The notes beneath the pieces were generated by a model. That model searched no databases. It was not told where the DNA came from and saw nothing but the letters and a program-made list of their open reading frames with translations. 64,000 bases of DNA from Haliclystus octoradiatus (taxonomy: Eukaryota; Cnidaria; Staurozoa; Stauromedusae; Haliclystidae). Within the stretch, counting starts at the first letter, position 1. Each line of letters begins with the position of its first letter. Shown one piece after another: positions 1 to 11,110 of this stretch. The translations under genes and the position numbers were made by a program. The DNA lies in assembly GCA_916610825.1 (NCBI GenBank), contig OU744450.1:23435338-23499337 (forward strand). The letters run 5' to 3'.

Positions 1-38
1 TATTGTTCTGACTACAAACTGTTTGGCCGCAAACAAAA

Positions 39-3000
39 ATGATGATGTTGGCAACAATAACACCAAAATCGACCAATTACATTACGACACTTGGCAGCAA
101 TGATGCACTGGATCAATTTTTACCCCACATTCCTAGGTAGCCAAATGGATTCTGCTCCACTACAGAAACTCTGATATATCGGATTACTTTGGTATAGTGT
201 AATTGGAATGCCTACCCTTCTTTTCTAGCTATGATAGTTCTTTGTTTTAATAGGCCAGTGAAGTTGAATTTTCTACAACGAAATGTAAAGATTGACGCAA
301 GGTGAGTCGTTCAATTTCACTTCGCAGCAGACTATGTGTTACAGTGTAATTTACATTATTTGTAGTGTAAATTATTTCATTAAGTTACTTTCTGCAATGA
401 GTTTCAAGATTAAAGCTACTAAAAACTTAATGAAAACATGTTGGAATGATATTGGGTACTGGAATCCACTGACACTTTTGATCTAGATTATTCTTATTCC
501 ACTAAAAGGCTATTATAAAATATGACGTCACAATCTGCTATGATCCTGCAATCTGGGTTAGTCCATGTGTGTGGAAATTCGAGGATGAAGATTGTTCAAA
601 TATTCCTTTTACATAATTTGGTGATAAATGTTTGATGAAGTTGGAAAGAAGGATAGGATCTACATTGCACAACGAATATTGGAAGACTGCAGTTGAATCT
701 TGCAATAACGGTATGCTAAGGAGACAAAGAATCCGTTGTTAACGGTAAATAATTAACAAAGTTTGACCGTAGATTACTCAGTATCGGATTTTTTTGGCTT
801 ACTGTTTTTGACAGAATACCATTAAAACCAGAACCGTTATTGACGGATTTTATTATATATTTTGTATACTGCTTTCTAGCTTTCACTTCCCATTTGAAAA
901 AATTAATTGAGTTCATAAACTATTCATGAACACTTTATGAAAATTAGGCTATTTATTGTTCATGAACTGTTTTCAAATGGGTACATGAAATTCTGCCTTG
1001 GTGTTGATCTTATCTCTCCTGCTCTTTCCTGTTAAACAGTTAGCAACCTTGCGAAAACATGCCATGAACTGTTCATAAACATTTTAGCGACAGTTTACAA
1101 AATGTCCGTTGTCCTTAGATAAATACCTGTTTTTCATGAACCTTTGTGAATAGTTCTTGAACTTTTTTAGTAATGGCAGGATGGGTCAATTATCAAAGAG
1201 AGACCTTTGTGTGAAACTGCTCAAAATTAATATTCATTTTTGTTGTTGTTTTTCTTTGTTAGTAAATTAGCAAGTGATAAGGAAATTGTTTTTGAAAGGA
1301 TTGAAGATTTGAATATAGATGAAACCAGTGATAATGAGGAAAATATGGAAAGGTATAATTAGTACCAAAATATATTATTTGAGTAGCTTGACTACAATAC
1401 TTAGTAATCAATTGGGTTCAGACAGTAGCGGTGAGTAATTATTTCTTAATCGCATTAATTAGGGACTATCTATTTTGTATACATGTCCAAATCAAGTAGC
1501 CATAACAGCATTTTCATGTTGTCTAACAGTCTTCTGAAATTATCTTTAAGGCAATATTGTTTTAACATTTATATCCCCCATAGAAAGAAAATTGATAATT
1601 TAATATCTGATTGTGATTTACTAAATATATAATAATGTAGACGGTGTTGTCCTACCGAAAGCACCTGTACCACTCCTCTATTTCTAGATGAGTGGCTTTT
1701 TTCGCTGAGAGCAATGATTTAAATGCTCTTTGTTGATATCAGCCGCGACACTGCAGATCAATTTCAACAGATTTCATGGCAGATAGGTCTTGATTGTCAA
1801 CGCTCAACGATGCGCCGCAGCTACTCACAATGCAATTCCCTCTGGACCATTTCATCCGTCATCCTCAGATGGTACTCATTTGATGTTTCAGATAAAGTCA
1901 AGGCTGAGTTGACCTTAGGGGGATTTGAACCACAGTCGATCAGATATGATCGATCTGAAGTTCGGTTGCTCTGCCATCTGCGCTAATCCTCCACCCTTTT
2001 AGCCTACTTCACATATCATATAAGCCTTAATACAACCTCAGATTCTATCTTTGTTTTTATGTTTAGGCCATCAACGTCATCAATAAAACCAGTCTTTGCT
2101 TCTTTACCATCAAATCGAAATACAACAGAAATATCTTCTACACTACCGAATTTATCTCATATTAAAGATGCAATGAACGAATGGATGTCCTCTATTTCAG
2201 GTACTGATAAGATATTATGTCTTAATGAAATGAATGTCAATTGTTTGATGGAGAATGTCGTCAAATTCTCTATGGTCTTCAATAACACATCACAACATTT
2301 GATAATTCTTGACAAAAAAAGTGACAGCTCCATGAAGTGGCTAAAACATATTAAACAATGTGATCAAATATTTCTTTTACTTTCAGCATGTGTTTTTCTG
2401 ATTTTTGTGTAATTTATCCTACGATATTAGATGTTTTTGCTTTAGTTAGAGATAGGAATTTCAATGAATTTTGTTCAGTTGAGTCCTACAAAGCGATGTC
2501 ATGAAATGAAGCTGAAAGCAAACTAATTCGGATTTTCATTCTAAATTGACTCTAAATTGTTTTTAATTTATTTTTGTAGCTTGCATTGCCAATCTGAGTA
2601 ATCCACCGCCTCAAAGAACCATAGAATCAGATTATCATGCTAGAGCAATGCAATTTTTTGATAATTCTCCTGAATGGATATTTGAAGGACGTTCTAGGAA
2701 AGACAACACTCACAACTCAACTAGCCAAGACGGACCTAAAAAGGTAGACTATAGTGCTAAGAAATAGTATCCCGCGCAATGTCTTACATAGCAGTGTCAT
2801 TGAGAAATTGCCAAAATTGAGGTTTAGTAGTGTGACCCCGTATCTGTTAATGCTATGCTACTGTTGATATCACGTAGACCTTTTGTCGGGTACTGCCTGC
2901 TTATCTGGTCATGTAGTTCTTATGTTCTTGTTTTCATTTCCAGTTACCCTGCTGGTTTTACCCCTGTGGAAAAGTTTACAATTTCATGAATATTTGTAAA

Positions 3001-4722
3001 TGGAGAGTTTTTAAATGAGTTCAAGAGCTAGTCGATTCATTGTATGACAACTGTGAAATTGCCCACATTTTATTGAATACTTCAGAAACAGTTCTTGTTT
3101 AAATTGTTTATGAACGATTAAAACAATTCATATATAGATAGACGGAACATACGAATTGAAACATGTGTTACAATGTATCAGAAGTTCAGGTATAATGATT
3201 TGCTGTGTAATAGTATGTCATGATTATGGTTTTTCGTTGTATATATATAAAATCTTATTCTCATTCTCCTTTCATGTTTAGTCTCATCTTGGAGCTATAC
3301 CGACAATTGAAAATCGTTCTCAAACAACAATAAGAAGGAGGATAGTCAAGGACAAACTTCAGAAAAGGTATGTACCAGTATATAGTAAACAATTCATAGG
3401 CGTGCATAAATTGGAATTTCTATTTCTATCGTTAAAAACAATATCTCACAAGCAAAGCTATGCTATACAGTCAAACCTATTATAACGGTCACCTCTATAC
3501 AGCAGCCACCTGTCTATAGTGGTCACTCTTGCAATGTCTAAAATAGTATTTTCTATTGAATCAAACCTGTATATAAAGGTCGCCTGTCTATAGTGGTCAA
3601 TTTATCTACCTCTCATAGCTGACTGTTATATACAGGTTTCACTGTACCTATATTTAAGCTATATCATCATTGTCATCATGTGCCAGTACAATGACATGTT
3701 AAGTTGTAGGCCTACAATCAGAGCTATCAAGAAAGGGGACATGCATATGCATATATAATTAAAATGGACATAGAAATGAAAAAGAAGATAGAAAGACGCT
3801 ACACAATGTCTTAATTTTGATATATTTCGATTCTATTCTCAAAATGGGAAAATAACTTTCTCTGAAGTCAAAATGGGATTAGCATTATCAATAATTAGCA
3901 AATTTGGTGCTGGAATATTGGGGCTTTCCCATAGCTTTTCGCTGGCGTTGCGTGTAGACATTGATCATGTGACTGCGCCTGGCAAATTGCTTAATCAAAA
4001 CAACTATTTTAGACATTATTGCAAGCGTGACCTCTATAGGCAGGTCCCCTGTGAAAAACATTTCAGGAGTTCATGAACAGTTCATGAACGTTAAATGGCC
4101 CTATTTTTCTTGGATTGTTCATGAACTGTTAAACCCTCATAGAAAATAAATGAACCGTTCATAAAAGTTAAATGGCTCAAATTTTCATGAGCTGTTGATG
4201 AACTGTTCATGAACTCCTGAACTGTTTTTCGCAGGGGTACAGGTTACTATGTGGAGATGGTTGTTTTTTAAGTTGTTTTTACTGTTTCACTGGAAGATTT
4301 CTTCATTTTCATGTTGTTCATTTGCAGTTCATTAACAATCTGTGAATAGTTCATTAACAAGTTTGTGAACTTTTTTAATTCAGGGTCAATTAAGGGTCTA
4401 CAAAATATAGTTGTGTCTGCGACCAAATTTTCCCTTTCAAAGTGTCTACAAGTCGTTTAGGTTACTGACATTAATCTAGTGAGAATAACATTGATCGAAA
4501 CATGTTTAGAATCCGTTTATACAGTTACTAATTCCGAAAAGTCTGCAATTGTCCCTCCAAATGTAGAAATTTGTGCAATCTTCATAGTTGTACCTGCAGT
4601 AATTCTATTGTTCCCAAAATGTTCTTGCGACTTGCGGTTCCCATTTTAACGAGCCTGGTCAGTCATCATTCAGATAATTGTTGTAAGAAGACCTGGTTAA
4701 ATCTAACATGTTTTCAATATTA

Positions 4723-4780
<58 letters not shown>

Positions 4781-5980
4781 TTCACTTTTCAGTCTTGCAA
4801 AGCTTCTAGAAAGGTTTGACCTATCTATTGCTGAAGTGTGGACAGGCATCAACAAAGATTTAATGTCATTTGAGTAAGTCAAATCTACCATTGCTTAAAA
4901 ATTTCAACTTTTTAAACATTGATGTAAAGGCTCAACATTGACCGGCGGTCAGTACGAGCTTAATTTTGAATCAAACTTAACGTATTTCAACGATCAATGT
5001 CAGTCATGACTTCCGAATGTCCTTCAGGGGATTTGAACCACAGTCGATCAGATATGATCCGATCTGAAGTTCATTTGCTCTGCCATCTGACCTAATCCTT
5101 CTTCAAGTCCTGCAAGTGCAGCCCTACTAGAGATGGCTGTGCATGTGACTGTGCCATGACCGTTTAAAACATTTTTTGAGCAGGTTAATTATTTTTGTTT
5201 TCATCCTGCAGCAGTAAAGCATACAGCATTCAAGATAATTGAATTATAATCTACTTATAAGAGGTATACTTGCCCTATTGTCGTTTTGCTGTTGATAGGG
5301 AAAATAAATGACCCATTTTTATAGCTATGATTTGTTCTTTTTCCCATAGTAAACCCTCTTGTCATTCCGTCTGTTGTTTCAAATTTTGGAACAGTTAATG
5401 ATCAAAAATTCTGTGCTTTCTACATTATAAATCTCTGATAATTATATGCTTCCAAATTAAAAAAATTATTTTCACCAGTCTTGTTAGTGTTGTTGATGAA
5501 GATGTTGGTGTCATGTACATTTTAAATCGACCAGTCTGTCTTTGAACAATGACGTTTGGAGTTTTGTTCTCTGTCAAATATCATCTGCTTTTCATTTATC
5601 TTACTTCCTCTTGTTTCAATAAATTAACAAATTGTACACCACGCTGATATTTTAAACTTTTCATATCTTCTTAACCTAGATTTTCAAAGGACAACATTAA
5701 TTTGAAACCATCTGAATGGACAATTGTTGCACTAATACTATTAAAAAGGTAACACGCTCATGGCATAGGAGATGTTAGTATTCATAATAATTAAAACATG
5801 TAAATCCCCTTCGATAAAAGTTTTTGACTTGATGAATTAAGTTAGTGAAAAGTTCATAAAATATCCATATTGGACATTACTACTGTATCCTTTGGAGCCT
5901 ATTCATTTTTTATTTTTTTTTATTTAACCTCGTATACTGACGTGATTTGCACGTTTAAAAATTTGAATTAAAAAAAATAG

Positions 5981-6018
<38 letters not shown>

Positions 6019-7800
6019 AATAAATGTTGTGATAATTAGAGTAGAAACTAGTTGATAAAATTAAGTTGATAAGAAAAGTCGTAAATCAAAAATGTAGAAT
6101 AATGATACCTTGATTGGAGCAAAGTATTAACAAGTTGATCGCTAGATAATGATAAACTATATTAAGTGCTGATCAAAACAAATACGCTTCCGCAGCCAAC
6201 AAAGGCGTCGAACCAATGATATATAGGGTAGGGTAGGATTCATGAACTTTTTGTTTAGTTCATGAGCTTCCTATATAGTTCATTACCAGATTAACAACAG
6301 TTCAACAAAATTTCCATGACACGTTTTTCATGTACAGTATCACGATGGCTGCGAAAAGCAGTTCTTGTGTTAATTAACGGTTCATGAACTGTTCATGAAT
6401 GCTAAATAACCCAAGTTTCTGGAAACTTTTCATGGAAATTTATAAAGTTTTCATAGAAAGTTCATAACTAAGCATGAAAAGTTTATGAAAATTTAGCATT
6501 CATTATTATTTAATGAACTTATGAACTGTTTTCACGAGATGACAGATACGACTAAGCAAGGCTAATCTCACTGCAGATATATGTAATTGCTCAAATAGAA
6601 TAGCGCTGGGTTGAAGGTTGGATCATAAACTGTTCATGAACTTTAATAAAGTATTCTCAAATAGTTTACCAGCAGTTGACAATAGGTTATGTACCATTTG
6701 CAAATGACTAGCAATGAGTTAACCGCATCGCTCAGTTAATAAATAAGTTATATAACAGATGTGTTCTTGGAATTTGACAACCGGTGAAATTTGATGTTGA
6801 AATAGAAGCCATATAAATAACGAAGTGGATAATGTTCCGGCAGCCGGAATCCTGAGTACTAGAGATAATGTTCTGTGCATCTTATGCGCATGCGTATTGA
6901 TTGTGTTGTTTGCGTTTAAAACACTATATTTGCTTTCATTATGCAGAATAGAAATGAAATGAAAATTAGAACCACGATTGGGAAACATTGATTCTAAAAT
7001 AATGTTTGAGTTATTCCATGGTTATTCTCAGTTGTAAAAAACAACACCTGGGAGCCTGTATCAGAGGAGATTTTATCATACTAAAGAAAGTATATAGAAT
7101 TGTGTTTTGCAGAGACAATCTAAGAAAAATTTCACCTAAAATGATGAATTCAATTGTAAATTAAAAATATCAGTTTTCTTCTGAATTCGATTAACTCTTC
7201 CAGAATCTAGGATTCCAGTATTCCTACTTTTGTTGTACCCTGAGTATAGTAGTAGTAGTATAGATAGTCACACTATAGGAAGAATGTGGCGTCCCTCTTT
7301 CGTCTAACGACTACGTGCTACTCAGAAAAAAGCCGTAAATCACGATCAGACATAACTGACAAAGAAACTTGGAAATAAGACGATACACGATACAAAACAT
7401 TACGAAAAGATACTATTTGCATTGTTGCACATGCAAAATACTGCCCCTGCGAGAATCAGTTCTGGATTTCATGAACAGTTCATGAAAATTTGAGGTCATT
7501 TAACGTTCATGAACTGTTCATGAACGGTTCGTGAACTCCTGAACTGTTTTTGCAGGGGTAATGGTATATGGAATGATCTAAAACAAGTTCTAAAAGGTTA
7601 CTTTTATATTTTCTAGATTGGCTCAGACAGATTCCAGTATTCAAAATGTTTTGACAAGAAATACACAAAAGATATTTATAATTCTTGAAAATCTTAACGT
7701 AAAATTTGATGATTTTAATCATTTTTATGATTCATTGGTAGGCATTGAAAATGTTGAAAATGTTCACAAGATAATTTCACAAATAGACATCATCAAATAG
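39..7800 (+). CDS. Eight-exon gene for an unrecognised 301-aa protein
   Basis: Coding exons by eye: 39-136, 1263-1352, 2067-2200, 2580-2743, 3282-3367, 4793-4873, 5680-5748 and 7617-7800 (TAG). Each intron has GT and AG ends, reading phases agree at every junction, and the total is 906 nt, giving 301 residues plus stop. The first exon starts at one of three consecutive ATGs (39, 42, 45) after an in-frame TGA at 9; it is the least certain exon, because an earlier exon outside the window could exist. The first half is Ser/Thr/Asn-rich with an acidic patch (DETSDNEEN), probably disordered. A basic stretch (TIRRRIVKDKLQK) follows, then a helical C-terminal third with conserved-looking segments such as LLERFDLSIAEVWTGI and LKPSEWTIVALILLKR. 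No signal peptide or clear membrane span is seen. I do not recognise the family; a nuclear or cytoskeletal helical protein is a guess. ATTAAA (7801) and AATAAA (7955) are possible polyA signals. Confidence 0.72.
137..1262. other. Intron 1 of the 301-aa gene, no second gene seen
   Basis: The interval lies between the tentative first exon and the first secure exon. The short open frames in it look like chance. About 906-1180 carries scattered TTCATGAAC-type blocks, a decayed copy of the palindromic element seen intact at 4046-4237. Confidence 0.45.
1631..1991 (-). repeat. tRNA-derived SINE, full-length copy
   Basis: On the minus strand the element opens with a tRNA-like head: an A-box-like TAGCGCAGATGG and a B-box GGTTCAAATCC. 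A body of about 290 bp follows, ending CCGTCTACATTA. The same body occurs at 32943-33306 (best copy), 42270-42503 and 58380-58630. It lies in intron 2 of the 301-aa gene. No clean target duplication was found, which suggests an older insertion. The open frame across it is not a gene. Confidence 0.85.
2961..3125. repeat. Decayed copy of the palindromic TTCATGAAC element
   Basis: It begins TACCCCTGTGGAAAAG, like the termini of the copies at 4046 and 63872, and contains partial TTCATGAA blocks and a late TTTATGAAC. The right terminus is not recognisable, so the end is approximate. Confidence 0.5.
3468..3644. mobile_element. Pogo/Tigger-like MITE, 177 bp
   Basis: The left end CAGTCAAACCTATTATAACG and right end ACAGGTTTCACTG are imperfect inverted repeats, flanked on both sides by TA, the target dinucleotide of the Tc1/mariner/pogo superfamily. 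The interior repeats short hairpin units (CACCTGTCTATAGTGGTCA). Related copies are at 9987-10190 and 32733-33390. It has no coding capacity. It sits in intron 5 of the 301-aa gene. Confidence 0.8.
4046..4237. mobile_element. Palindromic TTCATGAAC MITE, 192 bp
   Basis: The termini CCCCTGTGAAAAACA and TGTTTTTCGCAGGGG are inverted repeats that continue inward as CAGGAGTTCATGAACAG. The whole element is close to self-complementary and is built from repeated TTCATGAAC and GTTAAATGGC blocks. TA follows the right end here and precedes the left end of the copy at 63872, suggesting TA target duplication. Confidence 0.78.
4290..4385. repeat. Decayed TTCATTAAC/GTGAACTT repeat fragment
   Basis: Blocks such as GTTCATTTGCAGTTCATTAAC and AGTTTGTGAACTTTTTTA match the decayed copy at 906-1180, so this is a remnant of the same palindromic family. 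Confidence 0.45.
4723..4779. repeat. (TTA)n microsatellite beside a splice acceptor
   Basis: About nineteen TTA/ATT units end 13 bp before the AG of the exon starting at 4793, so the array occupies the usual branch-point and polypyrimidine zone of that intron. Confidence 0.95.
5026..5100 (-). repeat. tRNA-like SINE head without its body
   Basis: The stretch matches only the tRNA-like head of the SINE family (B-box GGTTCAAATCC, then CATATCTGATCGACTGT in reverse order). None of the SINE body follows. Acceptor and T stems do not pair well, so it is not a working tRNA gene. Loss of the 3' part rather than the 5' part is unusual for a retroposed SINE. Confidence 0.65.
5981..6024. repeat. (ATA)n-(AAAT)n microsatellite
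   Basis: A run of ATA units passes into AAAT units, inside intron 7 of the 301-aa gene. Confidence 0.95.
6238..6650. repeat. Expanded, decayed TTCATGAAC-family region
   Basis: Many TTCATGAAC, GTTCATGAACTG and AGTTCAT blocks occur in both orientations over about 400 bp, consistent with one or more rearranged copies of the palindromic element. No intact termini are visible. Confidence 0.55.
7150..7242. repeat. Half copy of the CAGGGTYC hAT-like MITE
   Basis: TTCTTCTGAATTCGAT, GAATCTAGGATTCCAG and the terminus TTTTGTTGTACCCTG match the right half of the MITE at 16949-17241. The left half is not recognisable. Confidence 0.6.
7245..7420 (-). repeat. LINE 3' fragment with (TAC)n tail, copy 1
   Basis: It matches 60183-60340 over about 160 bp (for example CAAAGAAACTTG and GATACAAAACATTA). 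Read on the minus strand, the better copy encodes a CxxLWRSLCSKYVRRKRD-like RT C-terminal tail and ends in a TAC microsatellite. A LINE 3' end is inferred. Confidence 0.5.
7444..7558. mobile_element. Palindromic TTCATGAAC MITE, short form
   Basis: Termini CCCCTGCGAGAATCAG and AACTGTTTTTGCAGGGG flank TTCATGAAC blocks; TA follows the right end. At 115 bp it is a shorter version of 4046-4237. It lies 58 bp before the last exon of the 301-aa gene. Confidence 0.75.
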
Positions 7801-8209
7801 ATTAAATATAAATTATAGTTCATTTGAATTATACATTTAATCTTAACATCAGTATTCAATATTATTGAATGTGTGATATGTATAATGTATATATATTAGA
7901 TTATTATCTAATAGCAAAAAATAGTGCTCGATATCATTTGACAGAGCTAAATATAATAAAAGGAGTCAAAGACTACACATTCATAATTGTTACTAATAGT
8001 TTCATGCTTACGCAATCATCAGACGAAAAACAAAAACAAAAAATTGTTATAAATATATATAAATATATATAATCATCTCGTGGTATTCATTCGTAATTTC
8101 ATGCATTATTTATCGATTATGGAATATGAAATCCATACCGGAATATGAATAGAAAAGGATAGCCGCTTATTTTCCGAGCGTAATCAATGCGGACAAATTG
8201 TTTCTGGAT
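7801..8209. other. Convergent 3' interval
   Basis: About 410 bp separate the stop of the plus-strand 301-aa gene from the stop of the minus-strand transporter. The interval is very AT-rich and holds the likely polyA signals of the former. No other gene is seen. Confidence 0.6.
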
Positions 8210-9631
8210 TCACGTTTTTACTGTATTTATCTCCTTTGAATCAAGAATACGGAGAATATCTTTTTTAATCCACTGAGTTTCAACCAATAAGATAACACAA
8301 CATAAAATTGAAATATACACCATTAGATCAAGATGATAGAATAATCCGGCTCCAAACATTGGTCCTAAAGTTACCCAAATTTTTACAGAAGATAGAAACA
8401 CACTCATAGTTGTACTTAAATATTCTGAAGGTGTAATTTTTGTAAATAATGATTTGCAACCAACAAAATTAAACGGTATGACGTAAGCAGTACATATAAT
8501 CGATATAATAAGTAATGGTAAACCGATCCGATGATTTCCGCGCGAATAATATAATACGCAGATAAGAATCATAACAACTATTGTACCGTATAAAGATATC
8601 TTGATAATTGTAATGTCTGTCACACGCTTCACAAGAATAGTAATTGAAACTATTGATGCTACAACTGTTATCGAACCAGCAATATAGCTAACACTTAATA
8701 ACCATTCGCCTTGATTTAATATTTCTTTCGCATATAGTGTTCCAATAGGATTAGCTGCTGTTTGGCAAAATACCAGAAAACCTTGCACTATAAAAATCCA
8801 TAAATAAATTGGTTTGAATAATGATCTCAATGATTTTGTAATTGTTGCATTATTTTCATTTGATTGTAATTTGTTTTTATCCAAGTCTATATTATCTTCA
8901 TTATCTATTATTAAATCATTTATTAATAATTCCTTTTCGTCATACGCTTGATTTAAATATAATCCATTTTTCATTTCTTTTGATATATTATGAACAAAAA
9001 AATAGCAGTATACTTCTAAACCAATCCATGCTAATGCTACAAATACAGCTGGAGATGTACCATAATTTAAATGCCACTTTCCTATCCAAAAATTACATTT
9101 TTCAAATGCAAAATTCAAAGTCGGAGCTAAAGTTCCTCCAAGTGCTCTCAAACCTTCCGCAATAGCGTAAATTTTCGTCCGATCTGCTGGTATAAAAACA
9201 AATGAAGTTTCAGCAATATAAACTACTAAAAATGACTCAGATACTCCAGCTAATATCCGTCCGAATAATGGCAAGTAAATTGAATAATGTAATGCGTATG
9301 TAATATTTCCTACAATCGCGAATAAATTCGTGATCAACATTATTTCCCGCACTCTCTTTGTTCGATTAAAAATTTCACCTACTAACGGCAGAGCGAATAT
9401 AGCAGTACAGTGCATACTACCAAGAACTACACCAAGATACCAATACGGAGCACCAAGGGATTTCAAATATAACCATGCAGAAGGATTAATCACTGAATAT
9501 TCAACACCGATTAGAAACAATCGAACAGCGAAAGCAACCACTAATAACTTTCGTCTTTTACGAAATAAAGGATTTTCTGATGAACGTTCAATCATGATTC
9601 TATCGGCATTTCTTTTACTGTTGTTTGACAT
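8210..9631 (-). CDS. MFS transporter, MFSD8-like, intronless
   Basis: A single uninterrupted frame of 473 residues from ATG (9629-9631) to TGA (8210-8212). It is strongly hydrophobic with about twelve predicted membrane spans. An N-terminal basic segment (FRKRRK) precedes the first span. Between spans 2 and 3 lies an MFS signature-A-like loop, PLVGEIFNRTKRVRE (about residues 83-97), and span 5 carries GRILAGVSESFLVVYIAE. A charged cytoplasmic loop (about residues 225-265, ending NNATITKSL) splits the two six-span halves. The pattern of an N-terminal half with GR.LAG and ERT/DRTK motifs resembles the MFSD8/CLN7 family of lysosomal transporters, from memory; substrate and compartment are not shown. 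The open frame could begin slightly upstream only at a non-ATG codon, so this ATG was chosen. Lack of introns may mean a retrocopy origin. Confidence 0.88.
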   Translation of the reverse strand: MSNNSKRNADRIMIERSSENPLFRKRRKLLVVAFAVRLFLIGVEYSVINPSAWLYLKSLGAPYWYLGVVLGSMHCTAIFALPLVGEIFNRTKRVREIMLITNLFAIVGNITYALHYSIYLPLFGRILAGVSESFLVVYIAETSFVFIPADRTKIYAIAEGLRALGGTLAPTLNFAFEKCNFWIGKWHLNYGTSPAVFVALAWIGLEVYCYFFVHNISKEMKNGLYLNQAYDEKELLINDLIIDNEDNIDLDKNKLQSNENNATITKSLRSLFKPIYLWIFIVQGFLVFCQTAANPIGTLYAKEILNQGEWLLSVSYIAGSITVVASIVSITILVKRVTDITIIKISLYGTIVVMILICVLYYSRGNHRIGLPLLIISIICTAYVIPFNFVGCKSLFTKITPSEYLSTTMSVFLSSVKIWVTLGPMFGAGLFYHLDLMVYISILCCVILLVETQWIKKDILRILDSKEINTVKT

Positions 9632-9986
9632 CTTCAAGTAGTCAGATATATAATTATGTGGTATGTGCGATGTATGTTTATACGTCCCAACTACGACTCA
9701 TCAATACTGAGGACTTATTTGACATTCTAATACTCTAATCATATCTATTGTTATTTGATTTGATTGTCATTTATTGTCGTTTCCCACATCAAAGTTGACG
9801 TAATAAAAGAAGGGTTCCCGCATGCATTGTTCCATAAGAATGATTGGTCTGTGCAGCATTAGTTTAGATTTTGATCCCTTGAGGTCTCCGCACAGGCTAG
9901 TAATAAGGTCACACGAGGGGCACAAATCAAAATCTATCAAAATAATGATGGAGGTGTCAGACAAAACAGGTCCCAATTTTGCTATA

Positions 9987-10190
9987 CAGTCAATAAAAAA
10001 AAATAGAAAACAATAAAAAATAAACCTGTTATAGCGTTCACCTGTATAAAGTTCACCTGTGTATAGCGTTCACTATTGCAATGTCTAAAATACTATTTTC
10101 TATTGAATTAAACCTGTCTATAAAGGCCACCTGTCTGTGGTGGTCAATTTATCACCTCTCGTAGCTGGCTGTTTTATACAGGTTTCACTG
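9987..10190. mobile_element. Pogo/Tigger-like MITE, second copy
   Basis: Flanked by TA on both sides, with left end CAGTCAATAAAA and right end TACAGGTTTCACTG. The interior matches 3468-3644 (AATGTCTAAAATACTATTTT). An A-rich segment near the left end is extra relative to the first copy. Confidence 0.78.
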
Positions 10191-10470
10191 TAATTGCTAA
10201 TTTTTCCGTGAAGAAGAAAATATTTCAGTTGGAGTGATTCTAGAAATTAGAGGATAAATATTCAATAAATTTAGTAAAATTCAGTAGCTTGAAAATACTG
10301 ACAATATAATATGACCTAATTTAAATTATGCAACTAATCAACTATTAATCTTATGGTAAAAATGCATACTGTGTATTTATATACCTATAATAAAAATATA
10401 ATAATAATAATGGTGGGATTGTTCCACACCAGCTATTGGAATAGTGCTCATTGAAAATAATCAGAGCATT

Positions 10471-10624
10471 TATAGAATGAGTGTCAAAAAGGAAATATGC
10501 CAGATTTCCGCTACTTCAAGATTCACACCATAAGGTGATCATCAGGCGATTTATTTCAACTAATTTCAGCTAGAGCTAGTTACAGTAATTCTAGCATGTT
10601 TCCTTTTTGACTCTAATTATTCTA
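10471..10624. mobile_element. Small inverted-repeat element
   Basis: The left arm (TAGAATGAGTGTCAAAAAGG) and the reverse complement of the right arm (AGAGTCAAAAAGGAAACATG) match over about 30 bp with a few differences. The centre holds CACCATAAGGTGATCATCAGG. A MITE of unassigned family; no clear target duplication. Confidence 0.5.
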
Positions 10625-10660
10625 TTGTGTATACCAAACCTATAATATTGTCTCCTACAT

Positions 10661-11110
10661 AGACCAATGCTTGAGTCATCTACGCCAGTCTGGAATCCCT
10701 ATCTTATCGAAGACATAAATATTTTAGAAAACTTTCAGCGCTCTTTCACAAGATATGTTTGTTTGAAAAATAATTCTTACAAGCCCTATGTAGATCGTCT
10801 TGCCTACCTCAGCCTTAAGTCTCTAGAATTACGTCGCCTTAAGTTTGATCTTGACATGGTCTTCAGAATTTTGAAAAACTTGATTGACTTGGCTCCAGAT
10901 GAATTTTTCACTATTAAATATTCCAAATATTCCTTGCGTGGACATTCACTGACGCTTTACCCAACTAAATCATTTAACTATGACTGTTGCAAACATTACT
11001 TTGCAAATAGAATAATCAAGCCATGGAACTCTCTTCATGGAACAAATTTATCACAGTTCTGTAACTTTTCCTTTATACAATTTTTTTTTTTAAGGTCACA
11101 TGTAAGTTAG
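10661..11110 (+). mobile_element. CR1/L2-like LINE, RT C-terminal fragment
   Basis: An open frame of about 150 codons reads RPMLESSTPVWNPYLIEDI, then ENFQRSFTRY, RGHSLTLYP, and FANRIIKPWNSL before a stop at 11108. This succession (P.LE..S.VWNP, QR.FT, RGH, FF..R....WNSLP) is the usual C-terminal end of CR1/L2/Jockey-type reverse transcriptases. The rest of the element is absent, as expected for 5' truncation. CATACATACATACATCAATC near 11170 may be the tail. The frame is still open, so the copy is not very old. Confidence 0.75.

Noticed and set aside
1723-1986. An 87-codon open frame
   Set aside because: It runs across the SINE at 1631-1991 on the strand opposite to the element; the same stretch recurs at 32943.
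4571-4891. Poly-Tyr and poly-Ile frames
   Set aside because: They are translations of the TTA microsatellite next to the exon at 4793.
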